DNA of 64,000 nucleotides from assembly GCA_034440575.1 (NCBI GenBank), contig JAOTOL010001636.1, positions 3,258,001 to 3,322,000 of the forward strand, read 5' to 3'. This document shows positions 11,713 to 24,999 of this stretch, piece by piece. The notes beneath the pieces are model-generated. The model had not been told where the DNA came from. It ran no database searches and worked only from the letters and a program-made list of their open reading frames with translations. The position numbers were made by a program, and so were the translations under genes. This stretch comes from Imbricaverruca yamaguchii (lineage: Eukaryota > Arthropoda > Thecostraca > Neoverrucidae). Numbering within the stretch: position 1 is the stretch's first letter; every line of letters begins with the position of its first letter.

Positions 11713-13263
11713 ATGATTGAGTTATCATATTAATAGGAGGAGCAAATCTCTTTTTGCTTGGAGCTATGTTGAAAGCAGGCACTCTTATTCTATTCGACTG
11801 GAACTCCCCAAGTAATCCTTCATAACCTGCTCGAAAGGCTCTCTCATTGCTGGCTTTTCATTCACACTGCCACATTGCTGTTCTTCCGGACTTATAAAAT
11901 ATAGAATCGTTTCTTCCAGGTCGTCCGCTTTTTTCTAAATGGTTCAGCGGAAGTCGTCACATTTGCAAGAGAAGCCACACGTAAATACGCACGAATTCGT
12001 AATCAGCCGGAGTGGATAAACGCGAGAGAGCAACGTTGCTACCGGAGGTGAAGCAGGCGATATCCACCGATTGTAATCGACGTACGACCTCATGCATAAT
12101 ACACCATGCACAGCGTTGCGGACTAGCAGAGGTACTAGGCTGTGTCACAACTTTTGCGTCAGCCAGCCGTCTCGCTCAGTCTGTGCCGCATAACACCTGA
12201 CCACCGCCAGCGAAGAGTTGACAACTGTGACACCGCCCGGGCACGCTGTGCACAGGTCACGTGGCCTCCTGATGTGACAGCCGACAACTGACACCGCACC
12301 GATACGGGGCGCGTTGTTCACACTTCACAAAATGTGCACACTTCAACACAGATTTTGCGGTGGTAGCTCCCAAACATCGAAATCAAGAGAGATCCGGCTG
12401 TGTGTGAAGGAAGTAGGAGTTATTCGCCATCACAGCTACAGTTATGAAGGGTTCTTTCTCTCAGTTCTCAGTTATGGAGCGTGACAGTCAGCCCAGGTTC
12501 AGTCGCTCAGATCATCTTTTTACCATATATGCACGGGCGTAGACTGGCTCCAGCTTTGCCCTGGCTAGTAGTTGTGTGCTAACTGCCAATGTATGACTGA
12601 TTTCAGCTGATCTAGAGAAGGTATCATATTGCCAGGTCTGTTTCATATTGCAAATAAACAGCCATTCCCAGTACGATATTTTACTTCCTCACGGCCAGTG
12701 TTCTGTTTGGCGTTCAGATCGCTGAGAATCGGTCACGACTACAACACAAAAAGCGGAATCCGCCAAAAATAGGCTAACATGTATATCCACCAGACGGTTT
12801 GACGCTAATGACCGGTACCACACTGCCGGCAGTGACCAGGGGACGATATGTACTAGTCTGAAAGCTGTTCAACACTGCACGACATCTCCATATACGTGTT
12901 CCGACATGTGATGGCATGACACTGGATGGGTGACAATCAACGAGTAGGCACGAGCGCCAGGGGAACTGGCAAGGCGCCTGATGGAACTGCCACCGGGCAG
13001 ACCACCAGGGCGGGAATGGACTCCAAGATGGGTGCGTGCCGCTGGCCAGCAGTATAATTATCCAGACCATCATCCTATTGCTAAATATGTATCGATCAAC
13101 AAGAAGCAAGAACGGATTGCTGTTCTGCCCTCAAGTTTATACACCACTCTGTATTGATGGACACACTTTCTTGTTTTGTTTCGCTACGGAACTGTGCCAT
13201 TCTGATGCTCACTTCGGATTCGTGCTGGCGCAACTTACACTGGACGTTGGTATGTGATTACAG
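11713..13263. other. sequence immediately upstream of MEF2 exon 1
   Basis: No gene is recognised. If the acceptor at 13263 is real, the MEF2 transcript starts further upstream, but I cannot place a core promoter: there is no convincing TATA box or initiator with supporting context. Confidence 0.3.
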
Positions 13264-13389
13264 CTGGAACCTGGACCTGGGTCACACTGGCTCGGAACCG
13301 GACCGTAGCTACTTCAAAACCACCGGCTGGCAGCCATGGGGCGACGAAAAATCCAGATCTCGCGCATCACAGACGAACGGAATCGTCAG
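13264..13389 (+). CDS. Mef2: MEF2 exon 1 (5' UTR end plus MADS N-terminus)
   Basis: ATG at 13336 in the context GCAGCCATGG opens 18 codons, MGRRKIQISRITDERNRQ, the N-terminal DNA-contacting strand of the MADS box and the exact first coding exon of animal MEF2 genes. The donor is CAG|GTAGGTG at 13390. Upstream, GTGATTACAG ending at 13263 is a good acceptor, so 13264-13335 is probably 5' UTR. This is known of the family: MEF2 proteins dimerise on YTAWWWWTAR sites and drive muscle and neural genes in the nucleus. The one change from the usual MGRKKIQI start is a conservative Arg at residue 4. The exon ends in phase 0, matching exon 2. Confidence 0.94.
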
Positions 13390-14224
13390 GTAGGTGACGT
13401 TTGAGGAACATCTCCAAGACTGGTGAAGCTCCTCGGCACAGTTGGAAAGAGGACCAGCGTTCTAACCAGCGTAAGGCGCCTAAAGTGTAGCCTGCAATAC
13501 AAACTGAGCACTAGCCGCTTGCTATCCTGGGCGGATAAGAAGTACCGGCTGCAGTTCGGGGTGTATGTCAAGCCACTTACCATACATTGCCCTATTGCAA
13601 TACCATATCTGGAACAACAGCTGCCCTCGCGAGCAAAAGCAGCCGCAAACCCCTTTATGTGAATAAATATTGAGTGTTTCAGGAAAAATATTGTGGCTTA
13701 GTCGAGGATATCAAATTAAAATGTTAAATCTGATTTTAGTAATGAAATTGCAACTTAAAATGTTCTCTAACAACATGAAGCACGGCAGAAAGTTTCTCGG
13801 GACCGGAAGTACCATAACGAGATGTTCCTTTGGACAAAGGATAAGGTAACTTCACGAAAGAAAGTGAAATAATAATTGTTGGGAATCCAAATCACAAGAG
13901 CAAGTCTATCTCTGAGAAGGGTAATCAGGACCCAAAACGCTCCAGTAATACAGTGATTAAGGTTTCAAAAGCGTGGCGTCTGGCCGTATCGGTGCGATGA
14001 ACCCCTGTACCATACCTCTGCACCATATGCACTGAAGTAGGCTCAGTCGGGCTTCACCCTCGTGTAACGGGCATAAGGTGCCTATAGCAGTACTGAACAG
14101 GCCAGGGGAATTGCTAAGACGGCAGTATAATCGAAATACCGTACATGTCGACCGTAGGCGCATTGCCTGGGGCGTTTGCAACGGTCACGAGCTTGCCATA
14201 CGTCAAACAAATTGCATGACTGAG

Positions 14225-14318
14225 GACATACATAATTGGGATCCCTTCCCCTCCCCGGGATCGACCTCGATACCTCGGCGCACAAGTCAGGCACGTTACC
14301 TCTTCGCCACCGTCGACG
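14225..14318 (-). mobile_element. tRNA-derived SINE-like module
   Basis: On the minus strand, TGGCGAAGAGGTAACG resembles a Pol III box A and, about 35 bp on, GAGGTCGATCCC resembles box B. It has no acceptor-stem pairing that would make a functional tRNA gene. It sits head to head with the next module. Confidence 0.5.
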
Positions 14319-14334
14319 GAGCGGAAGCGCCGCC

Positions 14335-14530
14335 CCGGTAGCTCAGTTGGTTAGAGCGCTGGCCTGCACTGGCCTCCCCTGTACTGGCAACGCAGGGTTC
14401 GGGTCGCTTCGCACGCTCGCATTTAGCCCCCGGCCGGGAGTGCCAGTTGGCAGCTGGCCCGATAAGGCCGGGGACGAGCTACCGGGCGGCCGTGACGGTG
14501 CATTGGCGGCACGTTAAACTTTCGGCCTAA
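14335..14530 (+). mobile_element. tRNA-derived SINE
   Basis: GGTAGCTCAGTTGGTTAGAG is a textbook Pol III box A region, followed by GGGTTCGGGTC as box B and a GC-rich body ending near GGCGGCACGTTAAACTTTCGG. The box A to box B distance is stretched and the anticodon region is not foldable as a tRNA, so I call a SINE rather than a tRNA gene. The 3' end and any target-site duplication are unresolved. Confidence 0.65.
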
Positions 14531-16664
14531 ATTGTGCCGTTGAACTGGAGTTCATGGATCGGGTGGTGGGGCCAGGGTTCACGCAACAAGCTCTGCTTAG
14601 CAATAGAACCCTGGTTCCTCAAGCCACCCCAGCAACAACTCTGATGATTAAATTTATTAAAAAAAAGAAAAAAGAGGTGCAGGACGCGGCGCAAGTTCTC
14701 TGGTGAAATGACGCCTCTCAGTAATGTCGCCACAAAGGTCTTTCTTAAACAACGATTGCGAGTACTTTAGGGACATTATTGCGATCAAAGTTGGTAGATT
14801 TCAAAATGAAAATTGCAGGTGCTAGCTCAGTGAAAAAAAATTATAACGTGAAATGTTGCATTGCAAACTGAAGAGCCGTTGAGATTTTACTCGTGGGTGA
14901 ATGTGTCCCAGAGGCATCTTAGAACAAAGACGAACACTTCATCGAAATCATTTGGATATGAAATAATGACAATAGAAATTAAAAGAGCACTTCACTTCAG
15001 ACTTCTCACTTGTGTTCTCGTTCAAGCTTTCGCTTGTAACCAGTTCTCGCTCGTGACAGTTTTCGCTTGTGGTCGCCCGTAATTAGTTAACTACCTCATA
15101 CTTAATTGAACGCAATTTCAAATATGGAAGCTAACTCGCAAGCCAGTAGACCAGATTATATATTATTACTCTATTAACGAATGGGTGGTTCTAAAGGCTT
15201 CTAAAGGCTTCTAAAGATGACCATACGATGACTGTTCCACGAAACAGAAAACCCGGTGCTAGAATTTGCCACACCTGCATGAGCATGCATACATGCATGA
15301 TATGTGAATCTTGCATGTCTGCAGAGAGCAGGAAACGGTGCTGTGGATCGCCAGATCATATTTCCTACTTCTGCAGGGCATGCACGCGAGTAAACGGGCA
15401 CCGCACGCTCTTCATTGCATTGTGATGCTAATAATCTGGCATTTGCAATGCTTTACGGACTGACTTCTGCTCCCTGAGAATGCTTTATGGACTGACTCCC
15501 TGCTCCTTCGTTGACCTCTGACCATCGCCGTCCCTGATAAAATATGCGCATTGCGGGCTTGCGCTGACCTAACGCTGGAGGTCATCGTCCATTTTAGTTC
15601 GGCCGTCACTGGCTTGTTTTCACATACACGAGTCACTAAGGGCAGGTCGAGGCTTTTTAGCTTAGTCGTCGTTTAGTGCAATAATAGCAACACAATTAAT
15701 CGCTTGAATTTAATTTAGTTGCCCACTAGCTGAGCAATAACGTCACTAGTCATGTGAAGTAAAATAGTTAAAATATTTCTGTAACATACGCGTAAATGTG
15801 TTTACAAAGGGTTCGCACACGTGCATGAACGTCTAACAGGGGTAGAATCCGACACTAGAAAATGTCACATCCATGTGATTATGTCATGTCAGATTGAAAT
15901 ATGGTCATGTCATATTGAAATGTGGTTATACGAGGTCACCGCTATTTGTATGGGCCTTCTGCACGCGAGACGTGCTTCTCAAATTACGCGTTAGAAGAAC
16001 AAATTAGTATCATAAAGTCCTACTCATAACCAGACAGGGTTTACTCAGCTCATTCACATACCGCCGTCTTATTTGTCACGATGGAGAACGGGAGAGGGTA
16101 ATTACCCAACAAACGTTGTTTTGTTCACAATTGTGCTAAAGATGCGAAGCAAAGGCCTTATGAAAATTATATGGAAGGTTTCATCAAGCTCGTGATGAAA
16201 ACACACAAACCTGCATTCTAGCAATGTCACGCTATTTATGTTACAATACATGTCAATTTCACACGTATGTCACGATAAATGTGCAACGCTAGATTATCCT
16301 GCCTTTCATTTCATTATAAGGCAAAACAAAAGTAAAGCAAAATAAATACAACGGTTCGAAAAGCTGGACTATTGGAACACTTCCGTCAGCCTGCTTCGCA
16401 TATGCACGACAAAGGACTGGCTTGGGCTTTGCATTCGCTCGGAGTGTTTGATTGTACCTTAATTTATTCTTGTAATTAACGCCACCTGCACTTCACGAAT
16501 TTCCAAGTGAACTGTGGAAGCTAAAGGCGTTGCGTCATTTAATTTTATGCGATTATTTGTATTACCGCTAACCATTTTTACTCCAATGTATCCTATACCA
16601 ACTTACATTAGCACCTCGACTTGCATGAAGTTATACCAAATCCTATATGAGGTTTGTAAAACGC

Positions 16665-16860
16665 TGTAGATTAGGCTCAGCATGAACATAGGCCAACCAC
16701 TGGCGGTAACACGCGGTAGGTTAGGTCGAATATAGGTCAACAGCCGGAACTAAAACGTCGTAGGTTAGGCTGAACATAGGCCAACAGCCGGCGCTGTCTG
16801 AGACAGCCAACAGCTGGCGTTATCTAAGGCGCTGTAGGTTTGGCTGAACATGAACGTATG
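16665..16860. repeat. short-range repeat, about 4 diverged units
   Basis: 'GTAGGTTAGGCTGAACATAGGCCAACAGCCGGCG'-type units of about 55-60 bp appear four times with many substitutions. Confidence 0.6.
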
Positions 16861-17535
16861 CCAGCAGCTGGCGGTCCGGGTGAACACGATGTATGTGTTG
16901 TCGATCGGACTCGAGTGTTGCGCCGCCGGCAGGCACGACCTCCACTTGGACGGGAAGTCCGAGCACTCCCTGAACGCTACGTGCGAGCACTCGCTCCGTG
17001 CAGCAGGGCGCCAGTCGCGCGAAACTAGCCGCGAACACTCGTGTAGCAGAGGAAAATACGCGCCAAATTCATCCGCCCCGCCAGTCCCCATGGGCCGTGT
17101 GCAGTGAAGAAAGTGAGCTTCACTTAATTGGGCTGTTCCATGTGGCATTCGGCTGTTAATGGGGGAGTTAGCCCAGTAATTGCCAAACCTGTCCATCGTT
17201 ATTGCATCCTGTTTTTTTTCACGTCATCACCTGCTGCGCCACGATGTTATCACGTGGCAATGTGGCTATTTTTAACTCCATTGTCCTTGGCGGTGTTCTC
17301 GGACATCTGAAACTGACATCTGAAGCTTGTCTCGCGCCGCGGCGGCATTGGCGGATGATTTGCTTCACGGCTGATTGATAAATCTCACTCGCAGCCCAAC
17401 AGCGCCGTGATTGAGGTAGCTCCAAGAGACCATGGTCATGGACACAGAACCGGCTCGTTTGTAGTAGCCTCCGAATGGTCTATCGATATACGGCAGCCAA
17501 CTTCATCGAGTACTGCACGAGTGAAAGTTTCATGA

Positions 17536-17618
17536 TCCGTCACTGATCTAGCCGGGTTGTCACTGATCTAGCTTGGTTGTTACTGATCTAGTCGGGTTGT
17601 CACTGATCTTGCCAGGTT
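17536..17618. repeat. 20-bp repeat, 4 copies
   Basis: Four adjacent copies of CACTGATCTAGCCGGGTTGT with small changes. Confidence 0.85.
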
Positions 17619-17769
17619 GGCGCTAAATCTGAGCCGACTGGGTACACACTGATTCAGAATGAACCTTTGGACCCGCGCTGTGGCTGTGGGAGCTGGATGT
17701 GGAGACACAGGTCGTAGACAGCAGCTGGTTGGCTGGTTATTAGGGTTTAGGGGCGCATCGACAGCAGAG

Positions 17770-17898
17770 GTCATGCAGCGCCCAGCTGGTCGGCACCACC
17801 ACGAGTCGCAGACAGCAGCTGGTCGACACCACCACGAGTCGCAGACAGCAGCTGGTCGGCACCATCACGAGTCGCAGACAGCAGCTGGTCGACATCAC
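17770..17898. repeat. 33-bp repeat, 4 copies
   Basis: Near-identical units containing CACGAGTCGCAGACAGCAGC; in one frame they read GRHHHESQTAA repeats. No splice or start evidence supports translation. Confidence 0.88.
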
Positions 17899-18474
17899 CC
17901 ATCATCCAACGGACCTGATGCAGCGCACCTGGCCTTGTTATATAGCAAAATACAGCACCAAACCAGAAGTCTCTTTTTCGGAAAAGGGATTTTCGTGATG
18001 TTGGGATTTTCCACCACCAATTAATTATTTCGAAGTCCTCTGCTTTCGATGTATCCGGATAGCAGGCGTATTTTTGTAACTGTTCCGTTGCTGTAGGATC
18101 GAGCAGAATTAAGAAAAAATATGCTACCAGACATCTTCTAGAGCAACTATGCTTCTAGACAACGTGAATAACTCGAAGGAGGTTTCGCAACAGAGGGACA
18201 AATGTATTGTCTTATATCGACAAAGCCTAGCGTACTCATTTCATAACGGTACAGATACTAAAGTGAATTCAATGGAGTTAAGGTAATACTTATTACAAAA
18301 TACTTATTTCGAGGACATTTTTTTGCTTAGTTTTGGGTTTATCTAACTTCAATTCTAATCGGCACACGGCCAGCTGCTTTTTTTTGGTTCAAATCTAGTT
18401 GTTTTTGCCGCCAAGGCTGATCTCAATCATTACGTCATCTTGCATCTCTTGGCGGCATGTACTGCCGCTCCCAC

Positions 18475-21310
18475 GGGTGGGTCTACTCTGTTGCCCAGGG
18501 CTGTTGCCGTGACCATATTCAGAAACTACCGAACCGAATTCCACCAAACCTTCACCAATCGATTCAGTTGGGTCGATTTATGTGGGACATTTGAATATGG
18601 GGACTCTTACCATTACGCAAATCTATAAAGTTACCCCTCAAACTTGGAGCGGCCATTTTGAAATCATTTTGAAAGTGTTGCCGTGCCCATGCTCATAAAC
18701 CGCTGCACTGAATTGAATGAAACTTTCACTATTCGATGCAGCATAGTCGATTTACTTGGGACTTTAAAATATGGTGACCTTGACCTTGACCTAAGGTCTC
18801 TGATTAAGTACATCTTTATTTTGATTTGTTGCCGTGACCATGCTCCTAAACTACTGGACCGAATTTCGTGAAACCTTCACCAATAGACGTGACATGGCCG
18901 ATATACTTGGGACTTTTGAATATGGTGACCTTGGCCTTAGGTCAAGGTCATCAAAAAGGCACAAAACCATTTTTAAGACCTTTAACCACCCCCATACTCT
19001 GAAACTACCCAATACAATTTCTTAAGACCTTCACCAATCGACGTAACGTGTTCGGAATACGTGGGGCTTTGAGTATCGTGACCTTGGCTTTAGGTCAAGG
19101 CCACGAAAATACACAAAATTGTTTTCTTGCCTATTTGACACGCCCATGCTCCCAAAGTACCGAACTGAATTTGATGAAACATTCACCAGTCGACGTAGAA
19201 TGGGCGATATATTCTGGAGTTCAAATATGGTGGCCTTGGTCGTCGGTTAAGGTCATCAAAAACGCATAAAACTCATTTTAAGGGTGGTTGCGCCGCCCAT
19301 GCTCCGAAAGTACGAAACCGAATTTCATGAAACCTTCGCCAATCGACGTACCGTGGTTGATATATTTGGGACTTTTCAATATGGTGACCTCGGCCCTAGG
19401 TCAAGGTCATCAAAAATGCATAAAACTCACTTTAAGGGTTGTTGTGCCGCCCATACTCCGGAAGTACGAAACCGAATTTCATGAAACCTTCGCCAGTCGG
19501 AGAATGGCCTGATCTGTCATTGTTTAACGGGCGATCCTATTTACCGAAGAGGTGGAGTGGGTTCTGCACACATCAGCTTCAATCTGCATTGCAAAAGGCA
19601 GTTTGAGTGCATTTGATCCAGCACCGGCGCATTGGCATGTGATACTTGGTGAGAGTGGCCTGATCTGTCATTGTTTAACGGGCGATCCTATTTACCGAAG
19701 TGGCGGAGTGGCTTTCTGCACACATCAATTTCAATCTGCATTGCAAAAGGCAGTTTCAGTGCATTGGATCCAGCACCGGCCCATTGGCATGTGATACTGG
19801 TGAGAATGGCCAACAATGGCCAACCACACAACCACCACACACCAATGACAGATGGGCCGGTGCTGAATCCAATGCACTGAAACTGCCTTTTGCAATGCAG
19901 ATTGAAATTGATGTGTGCAGAACCCACTCCACCTCTTCGGTAAATATGATCGCCCGTTAAACAATGACAGATCAGGCCATTCTCCGACTGGCGAAGGTTT
20001 CATGAAATTTGGTTTCGTACTTTCTGAGCATGGGCGGAGCAGCGACCCTTAAAATGAGTATTATGCATATTTGATGACCTTGACCTAGGGCCGAGGTCAC
20101 CATATTGAAAAGTCCCAAGTATGTCGACCACGGCACGTCGATTGGTGAAGGTTTCATGAAATTCGGTTTCGTACTTTCTGTGCATGGGCGGAGCAGCGAC
20201 CCTTAAAATGAGTTTTATGCATTTTTGATGACCTTGACCTGGGGCCGATGTCACCATATTGAAACGTCCCAAGTCTGTCGACCACGGCACGTCGATTGGT
20301 GAAGGTTTCATGAAATTCGGTTTCGTACTTTCTGAGTATGGGCGGCACAACAACCCTTAAAGTGAGTTTTATGCATTTTTGATGACCTTGACCTAGGGCC
20401 GAGGTCACCATATTGAAAAGTCCCAAGTATATCGACTACGGTACGTCGATTGGAAAAGGTTTCATGAAATTCGGTTCGGTACTTTCGGAGCATGGGCGGC
20501 GCAACAACACTTAAAATGAGTTTTATGCATTTTTGATGACCTTAACCGACGACCAAGGTCACCATATTTAAACTCCAGAATATATCGCCCATTCCACGTC
20601 GACTGGTGAATGTTTCATCAAATTCGGTTCGGTACTTTGGGAGCATGGGCGTGTCAAATAGGCAATAAAACGATTTTGTGTATTTTGGTGACCTTGACCT
20701 AAAGCCAAGGTCACGATACTCAAAGCCCCACGTATTCCAAACACGTTACGTCGATTGGTGAAGGTTTCAAGAAATTGTATTGGGTAGTTTCAGAGTATGG
20801 GGGTGGTTAAAAGTCTTAAAAATGGTTTTGTGCTTTTTTGATGACCTTGACCTAAGGCCAAGGTCACCATATTCAAAAGTCCCAAGTATATCGACCATGT
20901 CACGTCTATTGGTGAAGGTTTCACGAAATTTGGTTTAATAGTTTAGCAGCATGGTCACGGCAACAAATCAAAATAAAGATGTTCTTAATCAGAGACCTTA
21001 GGTCAAGGTCAAGGTCACCATATTTTAAAGTCCCAAGTAAATCGACTATGCTGCATCGAATAGTGAAAGTTTCATTCAATTCGGTGCAGCGGTTTATGAG
21101 CATGGGCACGGCAACCCTTTCAAAATAATTTCAGAATGGCCGCTCCAAGTTTGAGGGGTAATTTTATAGCTTTGCGTAATGGTAAGATATATTCAAAAGT
21201 CCCACATAAATCGACCCAACTGAATCGATTGGTGAAGGTTTGGTGGAATTTGGTTCGATAGTTTCTGAATATGGTCACGGCAACAGCCCTGGGGAACAGA
21301 GTAGACCCAC
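18475..21310. mobile_element. 2.8-kb near-continuous palindrome of ~155-bp units
   Basis: The left arm runs from GGGTGGGTCTACTCTGTTGC at 18477 and the right arm ends with the inverse GGGAACAGAGTAGACCCACC near 21310. Every internal block is matched inverted, down to a centre near 19810-19850. Each arm is built of ~155-bp tandem units carrying ACCGAATTTCATGAAACC, ATGGTGACCTTG and GGTCAAGGTCATC. The inner ~140-bp block (TGTCATTGTTTAACGGGCG) is duplicated on the left side only, and the right arm has about one extra 155-bp unit. There is no coding potential. It is probably a foldback-type element that has undergone unequal exchange. Confidence 0.9.
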
Positions 21311-21895
21311 CCCGCTCCCACTGCCATCGCTAAGTGTACTGCCGCTCCCGCTGCCACCATTGGCTCTGCTATCGCTAAGTGTACTGACACTCCCGCTGCC
21401 ATCATTGACTCTGCCGTCGCTAAGTGTACTGCCGCTCCCGCTGCCATCATTGACTCTGCCGTCGCTAAGTGTCGCTGCCACTGCCACCCTCTGCCGTCGC
21501 TAGTGTACTGCCGCTCCGCTGTCGTCATTGGCTTGTTGTCTGCCGCTGCCAATTGGCTTGCTGTCGCTAAGTGTGCTGCCGCTCCCACTGCGTCGCTAAG
21601 TGTACTGCCGCTGCCGCTGCCACCATTGGGTCTGCTGTCACTTAATGCATTGCCGCTCCCGCTGCCACCATTGGCTCTGCCATCGCTAAGTGTACTGCCG
21701 CTCCCGCTGTCGTCGCTAAGTGTACTGCCGCTCCCGCTGCCACCATTGGCTCTGCCGTCGCTAAGTGTTCTGCCACTCCCGCTGCTACCATTGACTCTGC
21801 CGTCGCTAAGTGTACTGCCGCTCCCGCTGCCACCATTGGCTCTGCCGTCGCTAAGTGTGCTGCTGTTGCCGCCACCCCTGCCCCTTTGCTGCTAG
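21310..21895. repeat. 45-bp minisatellite, about 12 copies
   Basis: Units contain CGTCGCTAAGTGTACTGCCG followed by CTCCCGCTGCCACCATTGGCT, spaced 45 bp apart (21746, 21791), with some partial units. It starts exactly where the palindrome ends. A single matching fragment (ATGTACTGCCGCTCCCAC) lies just outside the palindrome's left end at 18458, suggesting the palindrome sits inside an older copy of this array. Confidence 0.92.
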
Positions 21896-24060
21896 CGCTG
21901 TCACGGCTGACGCTGATAAGAGTCTTAGCTCATGATGCAAACTGCTATCTGTAGTTGCTAGTATTTGAAGCTATAGTTGATTTGAGTTGATTACACGCGC
22001 CGTGCAGTTTGCATTCAGGTTGCCACGAGATGCATTTCAGACAAGGAGGCAAGTGCCATTATTTCCTAGAGCACATATGGCTCTTTCCCATGAACGCTTA
22101 AATCTGATATTGTGCCGAACCGAATGCTCATATGTCAATCACTTGATTCTGGAAAACGTGTGATTTTTCCTCACGTTTATTTTTTTTGTGCGCCTGGCAA
22201 TCAGACATTCAATACGATGACACATTAGTTGACATAGCTCCTAAATATCACAAGCTGATCATTGGATATTGGGGGTAACTGCGCGCGGACCAGAGCGGTT
22301 CCAAAAGCGTTTGTGACATCCAAGTCATAACAATTTGCCTTGCCTTTGCCTCGAAGTTAAGTAGCACCAGGCCACAGTATGCTGAGCACATGCTGAGTCT
22401 CTTTTTTCTTGGTGTTCGCGCCTGCCGTGCGGGCTTTCCTGGCGAACAGCTGATCGACATACTGAACACATCTACAGTCAAAAACGTATGAAACGATTGC
22501 GTCACTTTGAGAATAAGCATCCCAGAGAACGATAATTTCAGTTTTTCGGTCGCTTCAGCCACGTCCTGTCAGCTGACAACAAATAAGATACGAGCAAAAA
22601 GTCCATCGTCAGGAGGTCGGATGCTTCAGTTGCCGTCAGAATCCGCTGATCATAAGGACGTCTGAAGCTTTTTACCACCTCGAGCTGAACGGTTCCAACC
22701 ACACCATCGCATTAGTGTGACCCCTTCTGACATTTTTATCTGGGATACTTGATTCGGACTTCCGGACATCCATGAACATAGGCGGGTGTGCTGAGTTTGA
22801 ATGAATCACCGTTGATGTAAATTTCTTTTTAAACATCGAGAATTCGCCGCGCCATTGCTGTTTTTCTTTCAATGTTGCTTCCAAACGTTGCTTTCTGCAA
22901 CAGGATATGTAGATATGTTGGTACTACAAATCGTGGAATAAACATTAATGGCCACTTAAAATGCATGGCAGTTTCTTTTTATTCATTTGATACAGTGGTC
23001 CGGTCACACCAGGACGGGAACCACGACGGCTTTGCTCGTGATGGAGCAATTTGTCTATCGGTGGCATCACAGTAAATTGGCCACGCGAACGTGATTATGA
23101 CGGTTTTTCCGTGCACAAATCAACGTGCATCGGATTGTCTGTGACATTTTTGAAAGGTGCTTGATGCACAGCATAAAATATAGCGCATGTATATGATACA
23201 CTGGCCACCTATATCAAGAAAAGCACCAGGAGATGAATGGTTCTCACACGTTGCGGAAGAAGATGAAAGTACCACTACCAGTCAATTTTGTAACCTGCAG
23301 TTCAATAATGCATTAATAGGGACACATTCGTCATGCGAATGAAAACATTATGTAAGCTTTAGTTCAATAATTGATCCATAGATAGAAGCCACCTACGCAC
23401 AATGATTGCATCAACTAGACGATTGACATCGTGAATGTAGATGTATATAACCTATCGATATCAGTGCTAATTAATCGCATTAAATACTTATAAAAGGAAA
23501 AACAGCACTATTTTGTGATGCAAGTAACACAGCTATTTTATAAACATATTTGGTAATGTCAGCCAAGATGTAATAAAGCTTTTAGATTTAGGTACTAAAC
23601 AGAAATACACCATACACATTACGTTGTTGCTTTAGAAGTATGGATGCAGTATCCTGATATATTTATGCACGTTTTATGTGAAACAAACAACATGGCTGAA
23701 TCTCTATCTCTTGTGATGAAATGTTATGCACATCATCCACAGTTTGACGCGATTCTGGATGATATGACAAATAATCAGCCACCCATGTGTGATGATAATT
23801 TTAACACTAAAGATGTTAAAATTCTCAGTGAGGCCATTGGATCATCAGCACCTCGGAATACATCAGCACTTCGGCCTAATTGGCAGCCCACTGATGTGAA
23901 CGCCACATGTGGCAAACTGCGGTGTTTTATTGGGTGCTAGCTTCAAACGACGACTCGCACGGTTGACGTAGCCGGTGTTTAGTGCAGTGCCGCTATTGCT
24001 AACTGCCGTCGGCCCGCCGTCGTTCTCACCAATGACGCGCGTGAGCTACCGCGCTTCATT

Positions 24061-24475
24061 GTGAGCTGCTGCTGCTCGTCATTTGCAGCTGCTCCTGTAC
24101 GCCATTGCCAGCTCCTGCGCGTCATTTTCAGCTGCCGCTGCTCATCATTGCTAGCTGCTGCTGCTCGTCATTGCCCGCTCCTGCGCGTCATTTCCAGCTG
24201 CCGCTGCTCATCATTGCTAGCTGATGTTGTGCACCATTGCCAGCTGCTCCTGTGCGTCATCGCCAGCTGTTGTGCGTCATTTCCAGCTGCTGCTGCTCAT
24301 CGTTGCTAGGTGCTCCTGTACGTCATTGCTAGCTCCTGCGCGTCATTTCCAGCTGCCGCTGCTCATCACTGCTAGCTGATGTCGCGCGCCATTGCCAGCT
24401 GCTCCTGTGCGTCATTGCCAGCTGTTTTACGTCATTACTAGCTGCTGCTTCGCGTCATTGCCAGCTGCTCCTCGT
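24061..24475. repeat. degenerate GCTGCT-rich repeat
   Basis: About 15 irregular units of the type CATTGCCAGCTGCTCCTGTGCGT, roughly 25-30 bp long. They are alanine/serine/cysteine-rich in all frames and not convincing as coding. Confidence 0.8.
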
Positions 24476-24999
24476 CGAGGTGGTTTCACGTGGTCGAGGT
24501 AGTGGCGCCCAGACTGCTCAACTACGACCACGGCAGCTTCCTCTTTAGTCGCGGACTTTTCATCCACGATACCAAACAAAAAGAAAATCGGGAAGCTCCA
24601 AAAAGTTCCTGGGTGTGCCCCTGTCTGCTGCTCTTTGCGATGAAACGTTTCTTTCAGACATACTAATGACCACCATCAATTTTAGTGAACAGTTCGTACA
24701 TGTGGTGAATTCATTGTATCCGTGCGCTGTAGTTGCACACGCCGAATGACTGGTTTCCACGACATTTTCCGTCTGCAGACGCGTCACGACAAGCCTGGGG
24801 CGACACCGGCCGGCTCAAGTGTAACGGCCATTATGGATTGAACCCTGTGCAAAGGTCAGGGTCGAATATCCAGTGCATGAAACACGAAAACCAGCCTTCG
24901 GTTTCCCGAACTGGAGCGTGACGGGAAGCTTGGAGTGCCAGCCTGATGACATATTTGTAGACGAGCCAACGGATGTGACGTCATGGGGCTCGTCCACTA

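Noticed and set aside
23644..23940. 98-codon frame in intron 1
   Set aside because: Mixed composition looks protein-like, but there is no family match I can name and no splice or promoter support.
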